A stretch of DNA of 64,000 nt from Chrysophaeum taylorii. Its lineage: Eukaryota; Sar; Pelagophyceae; Pelagomonadales; Pelagomonadaceae. The notes beneath the pieces are model-generated. The model did no database searches and was not told the origin of the DNA. It saw only the letters and a list, made by a program, of their open reading frames with translations. Positions 50,938 through 62,822 of the stretch are shown in pieces (the first letter of the stretch is position 1; each line of letters opens with the position of its first letter). The stretch lies in the NCBI GenBank assembly GCA_029834535.1, contig JAQMWT010000308.1, positions 1 to 64,000 of the forward strand, read 5' to 3'. A program made the translations under genes and the position numbers.

Positions 50938-51399
50938 TTATGAGGGCGCGATGCCGATGACGCCCCCGGCCACACGGGGCCCGGGATTACCCGTCGTGAG
51001 AGAGAGCTCGTGACCTCCGCGGCCGAGGTCGTCCTCGCCCCCAAACACGACCACGCTTCGGCCGATTACGGAGTGCGGTCCGATCAACTTCAGAAGACCG
51101 TCCTCGATGTGGATGGCGCACGTCCCGTCCTCTGCGACCTCGAGGTTCCCGAGATCCCCGACCATGCGGTCCTCGGCGTCGGGACCGCCGTGGTTCTTGC
51201 CAAACGGATTAAAAATGCCGCCGGCGCTAGTGAGGCCTTGGGAAAAATCCCCAAACGCGTGCACGTGCAGGCCGTGCAGACCCGGCGACAGCCCCGATAC
51301 GCTTCCGTCGATCACCACCGGCGCCTCCTCGGACGTCTGCGACAGCGTCAGCACGCCGGAGACGCCTTCGCCCGTCAACACGCAACTGCACCTCGCCAT
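50938..51399 (-). CDS. Cu/Zn superoxide dismutase-like protein, most metal ligands lost
   Basis: The 153-aa length and sequence (HGLHVHAFGD, FNPFGKNHGGPDAEDRMVGDLGN, GPHSVIGRSVVV, DDLGRGGHELSLTTGNPGPR, GGVIGIA) match cytosolic Cu/Zn SOD end to end. Copper ligands H45 and H47 are present. The bridging His is Ile62, the fourth copper His is Phe119, and a zinc His is Met79. Zinc ligands H70 and D82 remain. Both disulfide Cys are replaced (Leu56, Gly145), while the active-site Arg (R142) is kept. With these losses dismutase activity is unlikely. A metal-binding, chaperone-like or decoy role would be speculation. No targeting peptide. Confidence 0.88.
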   Translation of the reverse strand: MARCSCVLTGEGVSGVLTLSQTSEEAPVVIDGSVSGLSPGLHGLHVHAFGDFSQGLTSAGGIFNPFGKNHGGPDAEDRMVGDLGNLEVAEDGTCAIHIEDGLLKLIGPHSVIGRSVVVFGGEDDLGRGGHELSLTTGNPGPRVAGGVIGIAPS

Positions 51400-51956
51400 T
51401 TTCTTCTCTATAGCGCTCTACTTGTAACCCAACCTTTCCCTGCTTGTAACGCTTACCCCCCAGTGTCGTGTCTCGACTTCTCGCAGACAGACCAGCAGCA
51501 ACGCGGGGACTGCTATCCCGGACAGATCCTTGGATGCTGTTCTACCGAGACGCCAAACTTGACGACAGCGTGGGCAATGTGCCATAGAACGAAGTCAACA
51601 ACCAGCGCTCCCTCGGGGCCACCCACGCGTGGTCGTCGCGCCTTCGGATGTAAGAACCAAACAAAAGCGTAAGAGACCTCTAGGTGTCCAGGCCGTCGGA
51701 GACCAGCCCTGGTAGTCGCTCCGCCTTCAAAACTCGTTGCAGCACTCTCATGACATAGGCAGACTGGCAGGCAAAAAAAAAAAAAAAAACTCGCGATCGA
51801 ACGAGATTGCGCTTCCTGCACTGATGAGACGATTCTCGCGGTGCTTCGCGACAAACTATCACAGCTGCTGCTGCTTCTTCTCATGAATAGAGTACATTCG
51901 GCCGGCGTCAACGTTCTCGAAATAAAATCAGAAGATCGGCGAAGTCACCCCCCCCC

Positions 51957-51993
<37 letters not shown>

Positions 51994-54770
51994 GTCAACG
52001 CGCCGAACGAGAAAAGCTGCCGGGCATTTCAAGAGTTTGACTTCTCTACAATGCTCTGCTCAATACCGCCTACTACGCGTCATCAATATTCCCGGATGCG
52101 GGCTTTTGTTCATATCCCGAAGATCCCTGGCAATCCGAGCGCCGAGATCGATCTCGCGTCCCATCACGCTGTTGGACATCATCACGAAGGCCTACGGGGC
52201 GGCGGTGATCTTCATTACACCTACCTGGGAACGCTGCAAAATTTTCGATGCCGGGCAATATGGCCTGGTAGGGATGTTTCAGACGCCACTTGGCCGTGTC
52301 TGAATTGGCTTCTGCAGACCATAATGTGCCGCCTTTGCTTGCAGTCGCCCAAGATATATTTCGAAGACGTACGGTAATGTTCCTCTTTGGTGAGGCAATG
52401 AGGTGGCCTCGCGTCGCTTTGGACCTACTACTACTACCTGACTCCATGCTGCCAGCAGGATGTTGGCAATCGTGGTCGCGGCGCACGGCACGTCAACATC
52501 CCTTTTGGAGGTCGACGAGGATCCTTCTCCTTCGCCCAACGAGGTGCCGCGTCAGAATATCCCGGTGTTGTCTGGTTGGCAGCATTGTATACTGTCGGAT
52601 TAACAAACGGACCCTCCCGTCCTGTTCCCGAGGGCAATCTCGAAGTCAGCTGCGGGATAGCAGCGCCCTCCCGAAATTGGTTTTCCTTGTGCTCCCAGTC
52701 CAACGTTTTCGATTGAGTTCTTCGACGTCCGATTCAACATCACGAAAAAAAACTAAAGCCTCGATTAGTTGAGTAACCCCCTCGCGGCTATGGCGCCCTT
52801 GGGGGTCTACGACACCACCGTGTTATTTCGACGCTTACAGCTCGATGATGATGATCTGAGGAACCCGTTTGAAAAGTGGTGAACTTTCTGTCGTTCCTTT
52901 CGACCACGGTTTGCGGTACAATCAAGTGGTTATCCGCCGAATCTAGACGGCGCAGGCTCCGGTGTCTCCGGATAGCTCGCCCTATCTTCCTGACCCTATC
53001 GTCGCTTACGGTCCAAACGTTGTTTGAACAGCGATTCAACGCCAAGTGGAGGAGTCTCTGTTGTTGAAGCGACCGCGCCGGGCGAACGAAGCAATCGCTT
53101 GGTTTTATAAACACCCGCGATAAGATAAGATAAGTAAGGTGCCGGCTTACCATCCTGGGTTGACAAAGACAAAATTCATGCGGATCGTGGTGGACGCGGC
53201 ACTCGTTCGTCAAGCTCGTATGCGTTTTGGGCTCGAGTTGAATCCCCCGTCTTCGAATCCAGCCGTTGCTGCAAACAAGATCACCTCTATTCGCTTCAAA
53301 CTTATCCTACGTTTGTGTCGTTTAAGGGACGCAACTTGTCGAATGACCGCTCTGTCGACGCGCTGTAAGTCGATCTGAGATTGGCACTTCTGGGCCGCCC
53401 GCGTTGCTGGGGCTAATTCATGGCGGCCCTCTATGATTTTCACGCTGGTCTGATCCCTGCGTTCGCGCGCGCGATGAGTTCGTCATCGCCGGGATCGAGA
53501 GCCCCGGGCTAGCGCCGCGACAACCGCAGCCGCCGCCGCCAAATGTAACCGGCGCATCAAAATCGGCGCCGACGGCTGCGGTTGCCGCGGAACTCCTCTT
53601 CGAATCGCGATTGATTTTCTTGCCCCTTCGGCGGAATTTTCGAGCGTCGCGCCGCTTCAAGCAACAACAGAGCTCCGCTCGTTCAGCCGCGCGCTCGCGC
53701 TAGACTTGGATGCTTTTTAGCTGCTGTCGTTGAGGACGACGTGGTAATAGAAAAAAACGTGCGTGCGTGCGTGCGTGCGTGCCACCCGACGCGCGGCGGA
53801 GGACCTCGTGCTCTCGCTCCATCCACGATGAAGTCATCTCCGTCTCGTGCTCTGCAGCAGCTGCTGCTACGTGTCCTCGGCAGCTTGCTGATAATGATTG
53901 CTTTGCGCGAACGAACTCCCGCCGAAACAAACGAGGTTGGTGAAGCTGGGGTCCTTCTCCGGCGCGGCCAACAGCGACGCGCGCCGTTGAATGGGTATAT
54001 GTGGTCGCAACGCGTCTTCTACCTGGATCTGTGATATCGCCCATCGTCGGATCGACGCAGCGTGCGTCGCACTCTTTCCCTCGCGTCAATGAACTCTCTC
54101 GTCGTCGTAGATGTCGTCGTTCGTCTGGTTGAAAAAAAGAATCGTCGGCGCGAGAGGAACAATTTTTTTTTCTCGCTTCTTCAAGCGGCAAGTTTGATGT
54201 CGCTCGCAGTGTCCAAAGAGACGTCGTCGGTTGCACGCACTGCGACGTGGAACCATGTTGTTGTTGTTGTTGTTGTGGCTGCGACGAAAAAAAGTCACCG
54301 CGGCAACAGATTGATGGCGAGGAAACGACGCGGCGACGCACTGGGAGACGTAAAAGGCGACTTTGAATGATCCATCAACACCCAGGGGGCGGGGATTGGT
54401 GGAGCGACAGACTCGAGCGCAGCGCCCGAATTATTATTTCGTGCGTCAAAGGTAATTTTAGGGAAAAGTCAAGTTTGCAACCACCGAATAAGTTTGATCA
54501 CCGTAATTCGTTAAGAAGTTTCATCACTTTAGTTTGGTCAATCCAGATGTGGATTGACTAAACTGACCGTGATCGAGCTTTCGGTTCTGCTCGCGCTGTG
54601 ACTGACTCCGGAACGTCGTCCTTCGACTTCGAAAAACGAACGACGAGGAGGACAGTATCGATGCGGGCTTCGTCGCTCAGGCCGAGTGGGAGTTATTATT
54701 ATATCGCCGACATCGGTTGACTACGAAGAAAACGTCAAGTCTCGAGCCCTGACGAAGGTAAACAAACGAC
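51400..54770. other. Degenerate intergenic region
   Basis: Only short, shadow-like ORFs are present. It contains a (GAC)11 run (51958-51990), a C tract, a (GTGC)n run near 53758-53782 and a (TTG)n run near 54255-54275. No gene recognised on either strand. Confidence 0.5.
51958..51990. repeat. (GAC)11 microsatellite
   Basis: Eleven GAC units directly follow a C homopolymer. Confidence 0.95.
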
Positions 54771-55229
54771 TATGAGAGATCGCGGCATGCGCTGTCACAG
54801 CTTAGAGCGTACAAAAACAAACACGAGGCACCACTTTACCCAACCTCCTAACCCAACAATGCCACAATGTTCAGCACGTTCGCGAGGCCGACTCGCAGCA
54901 GACGAGGGGTCGACGCGCGGGCGGCAAATTGACGGCGCGTACATACAACAACATGGTTTATCAACAACAGCAGCAGCACGACAGCGCTGTCGTTCTAGTG
55001 CAAGATACAAGGCTGCAGCTTCTATGTGCGTGCTGCTCGTCGTGACGCGCAAGCAGACAAAATCGTACGTGTGCTGCCGAAAGGCACACCTCCTCCGAAG
55101 ATCCAGCTATCGCGCGAAGCACTTCCGCGAGGCTGTGACGGGGTTCATCGAGAGCTCTATGGAGGGCAAGTCAGGCGGCTCTACTCGGCATACGAGTTTG
55201 ATAGAGACATTCACAGCGAGTGTTCGCAC

Positions 55230-55920
55230 GTTGATGTTCACGCGTATGGTGGTCGTCAAACCTAGAGGCTTCGTGACCAAAAACTTGTAACATTGTTGAT
55301 CACGGTTTGTGATCAAAAACTTGCATTCAAGGAATTGCGTATTTGAGACCAAACTTGTAGCGTTTTTTTGTGATCAAACATAATTTCATTTGGTGGTGTG
55401 ATCAAACTTGGACAATTACATCAAACTTATGGTATTTGATGACAGGGTTGTAGAATTACGGGGGACGATCTTCCGGAGCGAGGTGGTGGTAGACATCTAG
55501 AGACATTTTTTTGCGGTTGAGATGCCGAGGCTTGTATGGCTCGACGTCGTGCGAATAGTTTATGCGGGCGTAACGGCACGTGTTCGCGTTGACGTCCCGC
55601 GTCCCAGCTGGACAGCTAACTCCAGATCGGGTACGCGACGGTGAGGAACTCCTGAACGGGGTGCGTGGTCCTGTACTGTCTCGACTACAATCACACGCCC
55701 CCTTAATAATTATGAATTTTTTTGTTGTTGTCAGAGCCAAATTTTGATTTGTGAAAGTTTAACTTTGAGGCGTAGTGATCACGCGCGTTGACCAAACTTT
55801 GGGCAAAGAATGATCAAGCTTTCAAGGTAATGCAGCATGGGAGTAACCAAACTTTTAAAAAAAAATTCCACGAACGCACACCGTATTGATCAAACTTTTT
55901 GATCAAACTTGACCGATCCC
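55230..55920. repeat. Cluster of GATCAAACTT-type motifs
   Basis: About eleven copies or near copies of TGA(T/C)CAAACTT occur at two clusters (55270-55440 and 55785-55915) around a 350-bp core without them. Further matches lie near 54500-54570. The pattern resembles the subterminal motif arrays of DNA transposons. No inverted termini or target duplication could be fixed. Confidence 0.5.
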
Positions 55921-56193
55921 ATTTGTTCAAAGACGGCGTGTAAAATGTCGTTGACCACCGTCTCGTTCGACTTCGAATCTTCTAATGCTCGCCCGAATCG
56001 GCAGCGTCGATACTGTCGTCGTCGCTGAATCGACGTCGATTCTTTCCATTGACCGAATGTTTTGCATCGATGCGTCAACTCAGGAATTAGGCAAATGCAC
56101 AGGGCGAGTCTGGAGGAGTATGACCCTGCTGCCCTTAGTGGAGATTAGACGCATGGTAGGTAGCACAAAGTTCTGCGTTTTTTTGCTGTCCGA

Positions 56194-58330
56194 GTGCGAA
56201 GTCGACATTACTCTCTCTCGATGGGCACCAGGCTAGGGCATCGGTCGTCTTGGGTGGTGGTGGTGGTGGTCACGCCCGAGTTGCGGAGGCAGTCGGTGGC
56301 GGAACGGCTCGAGGTCCCGCAGCGAAGAGGCAGCTCGATGGCGTCCCCGCAACACCGTGCCGAGCGTGCCGTTATGGTGGCAAGCAAAGAGGTCTTCGAG
56401 GTCGAGAAGACCGAGGCCGTGGAGGCTGCGGCAGCTGTCGCTGCCCGAGAGCTAATGCCGAGGCCTCCCGGGAGGCCTCGGCCCGTCGAGAGTAACAACT
56501 ACAGGTCCAGCGTCAGCGGAGAGAGGAGGCTGCCACGTTGTTGAAGCGAAAGCGCGCTCTGAAGGCGGTGGCTGAAGAGAAGCAGGCGGCGGCCGACGCC
56601 CGCGCCGAAGTGAAGCGAGCAGTGACCGGCAGCAGCGGCAACGGAGCGGACCAAGGCGCAGCTGGCTAAAAAGTGCGACGACCCGGCAAAGCTGCGCCAC
56701 CTCCAGCGCAGCTACGCCGACGTCAACAGGGATGCGAAGCAGCTGGTCCTGGAGTTCGACAAGGCCGAGCTTAAAGAAAGCGCGCGGGACGAGGAGATCG
56801 TGATCGACAACGGGCGCGCGTCGCCGAGCTCGAGAAGCGAGACGCCACTAGTCGAGGAGTTCCATGCCGGCCGGCAGGCGTCGGTGCTGGCAAGGGCCAG
56901 GCCTCGACACCTCTGTAGTATGCGTCTGCTGGCGTTGTCGCTTCGTCCGAGGTCTCTGAAGTCATCGCCTCGATCGTCATCGCGGTCGTAGGGGAATCGA
57001 GCGCGCCGCCGAGATAGAGAGCTCCCGTCCTCGTGTCCGCCACCTGCGAAGCGAGGTGGGACGTCTCCACGAGCTCCTCTTCGCCCTCGACCTCAGCGAG
57101 GGCGAAGGTGCGCGCGTTCCAATAAAAAATCGGACGCGTCGCCGCTCGACGGCAACGAGCTCGTCGGCACGCAACTCCGAATCGAAAGCGTCTATGGAGT
57201 TCGAGACTGGACCATGGGCGCCGCCGAGCTCGCCGACCAGACCGCTCGCGACGAATCCCAGGCTATTGCAGCCCGCTTTAGCGAGACATCCAGAGCGCCC
57301 TCGATGATCAGTTCCGCGCGGGGTGTACGCGACGCTTCATGTTTCGGCGGACGGAATTTCAGCGGTTGGTGACGTTCGCTGTCTTGCGGGTGCTGTCGGG
57401 ACGACCGACGACGCAGCGGCGGCCTTGGCAAGCGTCCGAGAGCGGACCGATGCGCATGCCGTCGAGCGTCAGCGCAGAGCCGCCGCCGCTGCCGAAGGCA
57501 CCGACAGAGGTGGTAGTGGTGGAAATGCGGCCTCGACCAGCACGACGACAAGACTGTGATTGAAGAAGCGCAAATAATGGGGCGGCTGGACTACAAGGCG
57601 AAAGCCGCCGCTCGTGGCTAAGCAGCGATCGATCGGCACCGAAATGCCGAAACGATCGCGGCGGCGCTCGATCGTATCGTAAACGAAACGGCATTAGAAG
57701 GGCCCATCGAGAAGGTGCCCCTTGTCAGCCAGCAACCAGGAGCTGGAGGGACAAACCACGCTCGCAGAGTTGGAAAGAAAGCTCGACGCCGCCGACCTCG
57801 CCGAGCTCCGTAGTAGCAACAATGGTCGATGCAAGACGCTCGTCGGCAACATTGCTCGCCACACCAACGGCATACGGGTGACCTCACTTTTGAAGCCCAA
57901 GTTGTTCTTCACTTTGACAAAGGACGACGCACTGGTCTGCCAGTCTATGGTTCAGAAGCGAATGTTGCCTTTTTAACCAAGCATCTCAAGCAGATCTACG
58001 GCAAGATGGAGAGGCGGGCATTGACGGATGAGCCCGCTGTTCCGCAAGCGACGGACGCCGCCAGTGCTTGGTACCGCAACACAGGAGCGCAGGGCGCTGA
58101 CACGCGCCTTGTGAGCGACGCTGATCGAGCGGCGAAACGAGACCAGCTGCCTTGGATGATTGTCGACTCCCTTGTTGGCCAGCGAGTCGTCGAGGTGTTG
58201 TACAGGAGCTCGAGGGGAAAAAATAAACGCTGTGGATGGCCTATTGGCGAGGCTGTCGTCTCGGATGCGAATTCAAAGGATCGCAGAAAATTAACTTGGG
58301 ACTGGATGGATATTAGAGAACAGTAAAAAT
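56194..58330. other. Broken Ala/Arg/Glu-rich coding-like region
   Basis: Frames on the plus strand read like a fragmented coiled-coil protein (KRKRALKAVAEEKQAAADARAEVKRA near 56540; LAELERKLDAADLAELRSS near 57750; the 57829-58326 frame ending RRKLTWDWMDIREQ). Stops every 50-150 codons make it a pseudogene at best. No family recognised. Confidence 0.35.
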
Positions 58331-58626
58331 CACTGTGCCTCTGGTAGAGAATGGTGGCAGTGGTAGTGCTGCCTTTCGTCCTGTCCTCTAACGACACAAA
58401 GAGCTGCACGGTGGTGTACGACACAGCGATTTTGTGGTTGGTAGGTGTGAATGTGGAGTTAAGGGGGGGGGTTCCTAACCCTAAATGGAATTTTCTATCT
58501 CTACGCTCTCGCAGATTGAACTCGGTGATGAGCGAAATCTGGGACAAACAAAACAAATGTCGGGCCAAGGACAAATGGATGTCGAGTCGTGAGGAGGCGT
58601 TGAAGGAAAGTGTGCGAAGTGCATGA

Positions 58627-58997
58627 CCCCTGATCGCCGACCGCATGGTTGCGATGGAGGACGGTGCCTCATGAATCCTAAGCATTGCGACGGGCATCCG
58701 CCCTCCCGGCGTAGGTTGGCACCTATTCGCCTCCCGGGCGGGCCGGTTGGCAGCCGGAACGTTCGCAGTGGGACGGGGTATGGCCGGGGGGCGAAGACGG
58801 AAGGTTATCGACGAGTTGGTTGTCAGTCACATCGCGGTCTCCTCGTCGCATGGCGACAAGCTCGATGGTCACACTCCGCCGACCGACCTTTTTTTCGGCG
58901 CTCCTCGTCTACAGGCCCGTGATTCCGGACTGGCTCCTGTCGATCCGGCCTGGCTCCCATGCTCGGGAGAGGTCTGAAGTTAGTTAGTTAGTTAGTT
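58627..58997 (+). mobile_element. SINE-like retroposon copy 4, 9-bp target duplication
   Basis: AGTGCATGA lies at 58618-58626 and 58998-59006. The element starts CCCCTGATCGCCGACCGC, carries the GGTTGCGATGGAGGACGG head without the 290-bp extra segment of copy 1, and ends in five GTTA units. Confidence 0.92.
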
Positions 58998-59554
58998 AGT
59001 GCATGAAAGAGATAGAGGAAAACGAAACGCAGGTAGTGTTTGAAGTGAGAAAGGAGAAAGAGCGGATGATCAAAGAAAGGAAAAAGCATCGATCGTGAGT
59101 AAGAAGAAAAGTGGAGGAAGATGCTAGGTAGGCTAACGATGAAGTATGGAGAATGTTTTGCGAGAGATCAGATCATCATCTTGCTCGGTGGCTAATGACA
59201 TAGGGGACGGTGCGTGTCGGTGGATAAATCCTAAGTGGCTGGGGGAGCAGCTGAGTAGAGCGGGTGGTCTAACGAATAATAACAGGAGGGATCATGGGTC
59301 AGGCAGTCGGGGATTGTGCAGCAGATCAATAGTTGATCGAAAGGCGAATAATGAGAGTGGCCGTAGGGATGAGATTCTATTGTGGCTAATGTTGGGCTAG
59401 TAAAGATGTGACGATGTGACGGAGCGCCAGCGTGATCCCATGAAGAGATATGACCATTTTAACCAAATCGGTTTCGACATGGTAAGGTAATCGTCGTAAT
59501 GAGAGCGAGTAAAGCGGAGCTGTTTCTGGAAGATGAGAGAACCAGAATTGCCTG

Positions 59555-60223
59555 TCACATACGTGTCAAAGCTGTCGTCCTGAGTGTAGCGTGGGACAGC
59601 TGAGGGCTATGAGCGTCTAAAATAATATGCGTATAATCGTAGCGCGATGAGGATATCAGGATAAAGTTGTCTGGGGGTCGCCATAAATATGAAAACTCTA
59701 AATTTGCTGACTTGGGTTCGTAGTCTCGTGTAAGTCGCCAGTGGCTAGTATCGAAAGATGATTGGGCGGAGACTGAGGTTTGCGAGTGTATCGAGTATGA
59801 TGGTGGATACAGGCGTGTGTCCTGTGCTGACGAGTCGGTGCCCTGTGCAGAAAATGCAGAAGGATCGGACAACAGAAGAGAATGCCTGAAGGCGACGGAC
59901 TGCTTGAAGACAGTGTCCGTGCCAGGGGAAGAGTTGACTTCGAAGGTATGGTCAAAGTCGCATCTTTCGTGTTCTATGTTGCAAAGTAATCCTGAACTGT
60001 GACAATCAACTGATCTATTCATTTCATGTCCGGAGTCGTTGACGTCAGAATCAAACGAAGCGTTTTCACCAGAATCAAACTTCCCTTGATGTACAAGCGC
60101 GAGGGAGCGTGGTGCATCCCTGGTGAATCGTGCTGTGACTGAAAGGGGAGACGTGCGACAGAAGGGTGCTGTCGATATGCGAGAGCTGTACAGTTTACAA
60201 CGTGTAGGGAGCGTATGCTTCAA
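59555..60223 (-). CDS. Unknown-element protein frame, copy 2 distal part
   Basis: The 222-codon frame corresponds to 30500-31173 of copy 1 (PPFC...SVTARFTRDAPRSLALVHQGKFDSGE; FEVNSSPGTDTVFKQS). Unrecognised composition-biased protein. Confidence 0.35.
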   Translation of the reverse strand: MKHTLPTRCKLYSSRISTAPFCRTSPLSVTARFTRDAPRSLALVHQGKFDSGENASFDSDVNDSGHEMNRSVDCHSSGLLCNIEHERCDFDHTFEVNSSPGTDTVFKQSVAFRHSLLLSDPSAFSAQGTDSSAQDTRLYPPSYSIHSQTSVSAQSSFDTSHWRLTRDYEPKSANLEFSYLWRPPDNFILISSSRYDYTHIILDAHSPQLSHATLRTTALTRM

Positions 60224-61253
60224 GATTTCAAGAGAGGATTGATCTGTGAACGGGGGATGTCCGAAGAATGAACATGATGTGAGGTCCTGTCCATAATGCG
60301 AGAACTGTCCGATAATGAGTCATGCGATGCTGTGACTAGCAGCGAGTGTGTGGGAATGAAGAAGTGAATAGTCATGGCAGTTAACTTCCCTTGATTCGTA
60401 ACACAACTAAGTGGGGCTAGCGGTGTGCGGCAGTGAGATTCGGGGTGGAATGCTTAGAGCAGAGCGCGTGTCCAACAACCTGTGGAGATTGGGAGTTATC
60501 CTCGCGGGTGCTACGGAAAGCGTCGGCTGGGTGCGAATCGCAATGGTGGCTGTTGGACTCAGAGTTCTGCAAGATGGAACCTGCAGTGCGAACGGAGAGG
60601 AGCGAACCGAGTGCGTCATAAGAGCGTAATACGCTAGTGCAGTTTGAGCTGTGTCCGAAGCATGATTCCGATAACAATGTCGACAGATGCGAGATATGAT
60701 AAGAACTGGACGAGGATTTCGCGTGAAGTTTTGTTGTAACCGAACCATAGTGGTGCAGAGCTTCAACGTCAAGCATAGTGCTGGGGGGGACGTGAAGAGA
60801 GATGAGTAAAGGACTCTGCGTGCGGCTATCATTTGGTGGCGGGCATTTATTGCGCGAGACTAGCGATAACTGCGACGTGTGGCGTTGGCGTGACTGAACT
60901 TCGTTTGCATATGGCAGCATGCTGGATAAAATCGAGCGAGGGTGGAATGCTGAAACTTGAGAGGTGTGACCTGCGGGAGACTGACGGAGGAGCGTGGGCG
61001 GCTCTGAATTGCATTGATGACGGAACTTTGTGTCATCACAAATCGACGGCGATTTGGTCGTCGGGTGTCGCGTTGAAGCGGGGAGGAACGACGAATACTC
61101 ATCAGGTCTTGGCGTGTGACGGAGGTCCTTAGAAAGAGGGACTTCGGTACGTGCCTCGAATTGTGTTCCGATGTAGTCAGAGTAGCCATAGTAGGCATGA
61201 ATGATACGAATCGAAACGAATCTTGTCGTCGGTGGGAGACTAATGCGCCCTCG

Positions 61254-62822
61254 TTATTCGAACTGGGTGAAATCTTCGAATTGACGGTGAGACCGAGAGA
61301 CCATGATTGCGAGACGAGCGCAGAGCCGGGCGGCGGTCGGAGGAGGCGCTTCAGCGGTGGCTGAGACGACAGTGTTCTGCGTATCTTGAATCAAAAGGTG
61401 TTCGGGCATCGTACTGTGCGACAAGCGAGCGTGCGTCTCAGTTGACCGTGGGTGTACCATGGGTATGGCGCAATGTTTGTAGTCTAAACCGAGAGGGGCG
61501 GTGAGCGTGCCGTCGCGAGTGCATTGTAGCCTGTGCGGTGTCTGGGCTTTAATCGGAATGTGACATATGACGTCATACAAGGCGATGGGAGCTGAATCAG
61601 ACGTGGTGGGACTGGCTAGTAGTGCCGGGAGCAGCATGTCGGGGGTGGCGCTCAGAGATGAGGGTGGAACGCAGTCCACTTCTATCTTGGTTGCCGTGTG
61701 TCGCGGTACTATGGGCGTAAACAAATGACACGAAGTAAATGCTTGAGTCCCTAACGAGAATACGGTTATAGTCGCATGGGGAGGTTTCATTTTGTCTCTG
61801 CTGCAGTCAAATGCTTTGGAGGAAACCAATGGAGAAGCCACGAGCACATGGGTGGCGTCTGGTGGCCAAAGTTCCTGTGGGAGTGGTTGAGGTGACTCCA
61901 AAGTAGGATTCCTTCTTGGGTATGACTCAAGCGTTGCGATGATTTCATGCTCGAGATCATAGTCGTCCATTAGATGACTTGGGGTGGTCGCGAATGAGCG
62001 ATACGTCGACCTGGTGTCAGGGGAGACCGAGGTGGTGCAGTGACCTGACTGGCGGAGGTAGCCGTGCTGGTAAGATTCCAGCGGGTGCGCATAACTCTGC
62101 AGAGTGCTGACATTGGCTTGTGCCTGATATGCAGTCGTGCAGGGAGGCGAGATCGTCTGTGCTAATACGGATTGCAGCGACAGGGAAGGGTCAGGTGCCT
62201 GGGGGGCTGAGAGGCGGCCTTTGTCTTCCAGAAGCGAAGGGGTCAAGCAAAGCTGTAGCTTCGTCTCGTCGTGATCGGATAGGGGCAATGAGCTTGTGCG
62301 CATGATCGTGGTGCGCTTACCCGAGTCTTCATGATGTACCTTTGTGTCTTGTGGTGGTGCTTCTGCGAGCGGGACATATCTTAAGGATTGGTCCATCGGA
62401 TGGGGTGCATCAGCTATGAATGAGACAGGAGCCAGTAGCAGTGCCAGGTCAGGTGACAGAACGTTTGCGTGGTCGAGTAATTGAGCGTTGGACCTGAGCA
62501 TCGTCTGCATAGTCTGGAACCGTGCTGTGCAGTTGGTTTGCGTTGTCTCGTCTGCTACATCAATGAGCTGGCTGGTGTAGCTGGCCGTTGTGGTCTTATC
62601 TTTCGTCTTGTCGTCCAATAGAGACTGCGAGATAGTACTGTTTGCTATGTGCGAGACTATAAGTAGCTGTTGAGCAGCTGTGGAGAGCTGAGTGCTCTCT
62701 TGTCTGGCAGTTTCTGTGGCTTTGGAGTTCCAGAGGCATGATTGCGCAGCTTCAGACGTCTTGGCATTGGGGATTGCCATAAAGTGACTCGTAAGTTCAA
62801 AGTCGGACGTCGGAAAATGCAT
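61254..62822 (-). CDS. Unknown-element protein, longest intact frame (522 codons)
   Basis: This uninterrupted frame covers text that copy 1 splits over three frames (28000-29500). It begins within PTSDFELTSHFMAIPNA and ends HRQFEDFTQFE. The first codon is not a secure start because the same text continues upstream in the 63850-62657 frame, so a frameshift near 62800 divides a longer protein. It is rich in Thr, Ser, Pro, Ala and His, with several short acidic patches (DDYDLEHEIIATLES). No domain recognised. Confidence 0.5.
   Translation of the reverse strand: MHFPTSDFELTSHFMAIPNAKTSEAAQSCLWNSKATETARQESTQLSTAAQQLLIVSHIANSTISQSLLDDKTKDKTTTASYTSQLIDVADETTQTNCTARFQTMQTMLRSNAQLLDHANVLSPDLALLLAPVSFIADAPHPMDQSLRYVPLAEAPPQDTKVHHEDSGKRTTIMRTSSLPLSDHDETKLQLCLTPSLLEDKGRLSAPQAPDPSLSLQSVLAQTISPPCTTAYQAQANVSTLQSYAHPLESYQHGYLRQSGHCTTSVSPDTRSTYRSFATTPSHLMDDYDLEHEIIATLESYPRRNPTLESPQPLPQELWPPDATHVLVASPLVSSKAFDCSRDKMKPPHATITVFSLGTQAFTSCHLFTPIVPRHTATKIEVDCVPPSSLSATPDMLLPALLASPTTSDSAPIALYDVICHIPIKAQTPHRLQCTRDGTLTAPLGLDYKHCAIPMVHPRSTETHARLSHSTMPEHLLIQDTQNTVVSATAEAPPPTAARLCARLAIMVSRSHRQFEDFTQFE

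Noticed and set aside
51010-51672. Plus-strand ORF of 220 codons
   Set aside because: It is antisense to the SOD-like gene, which has clear family motifs.
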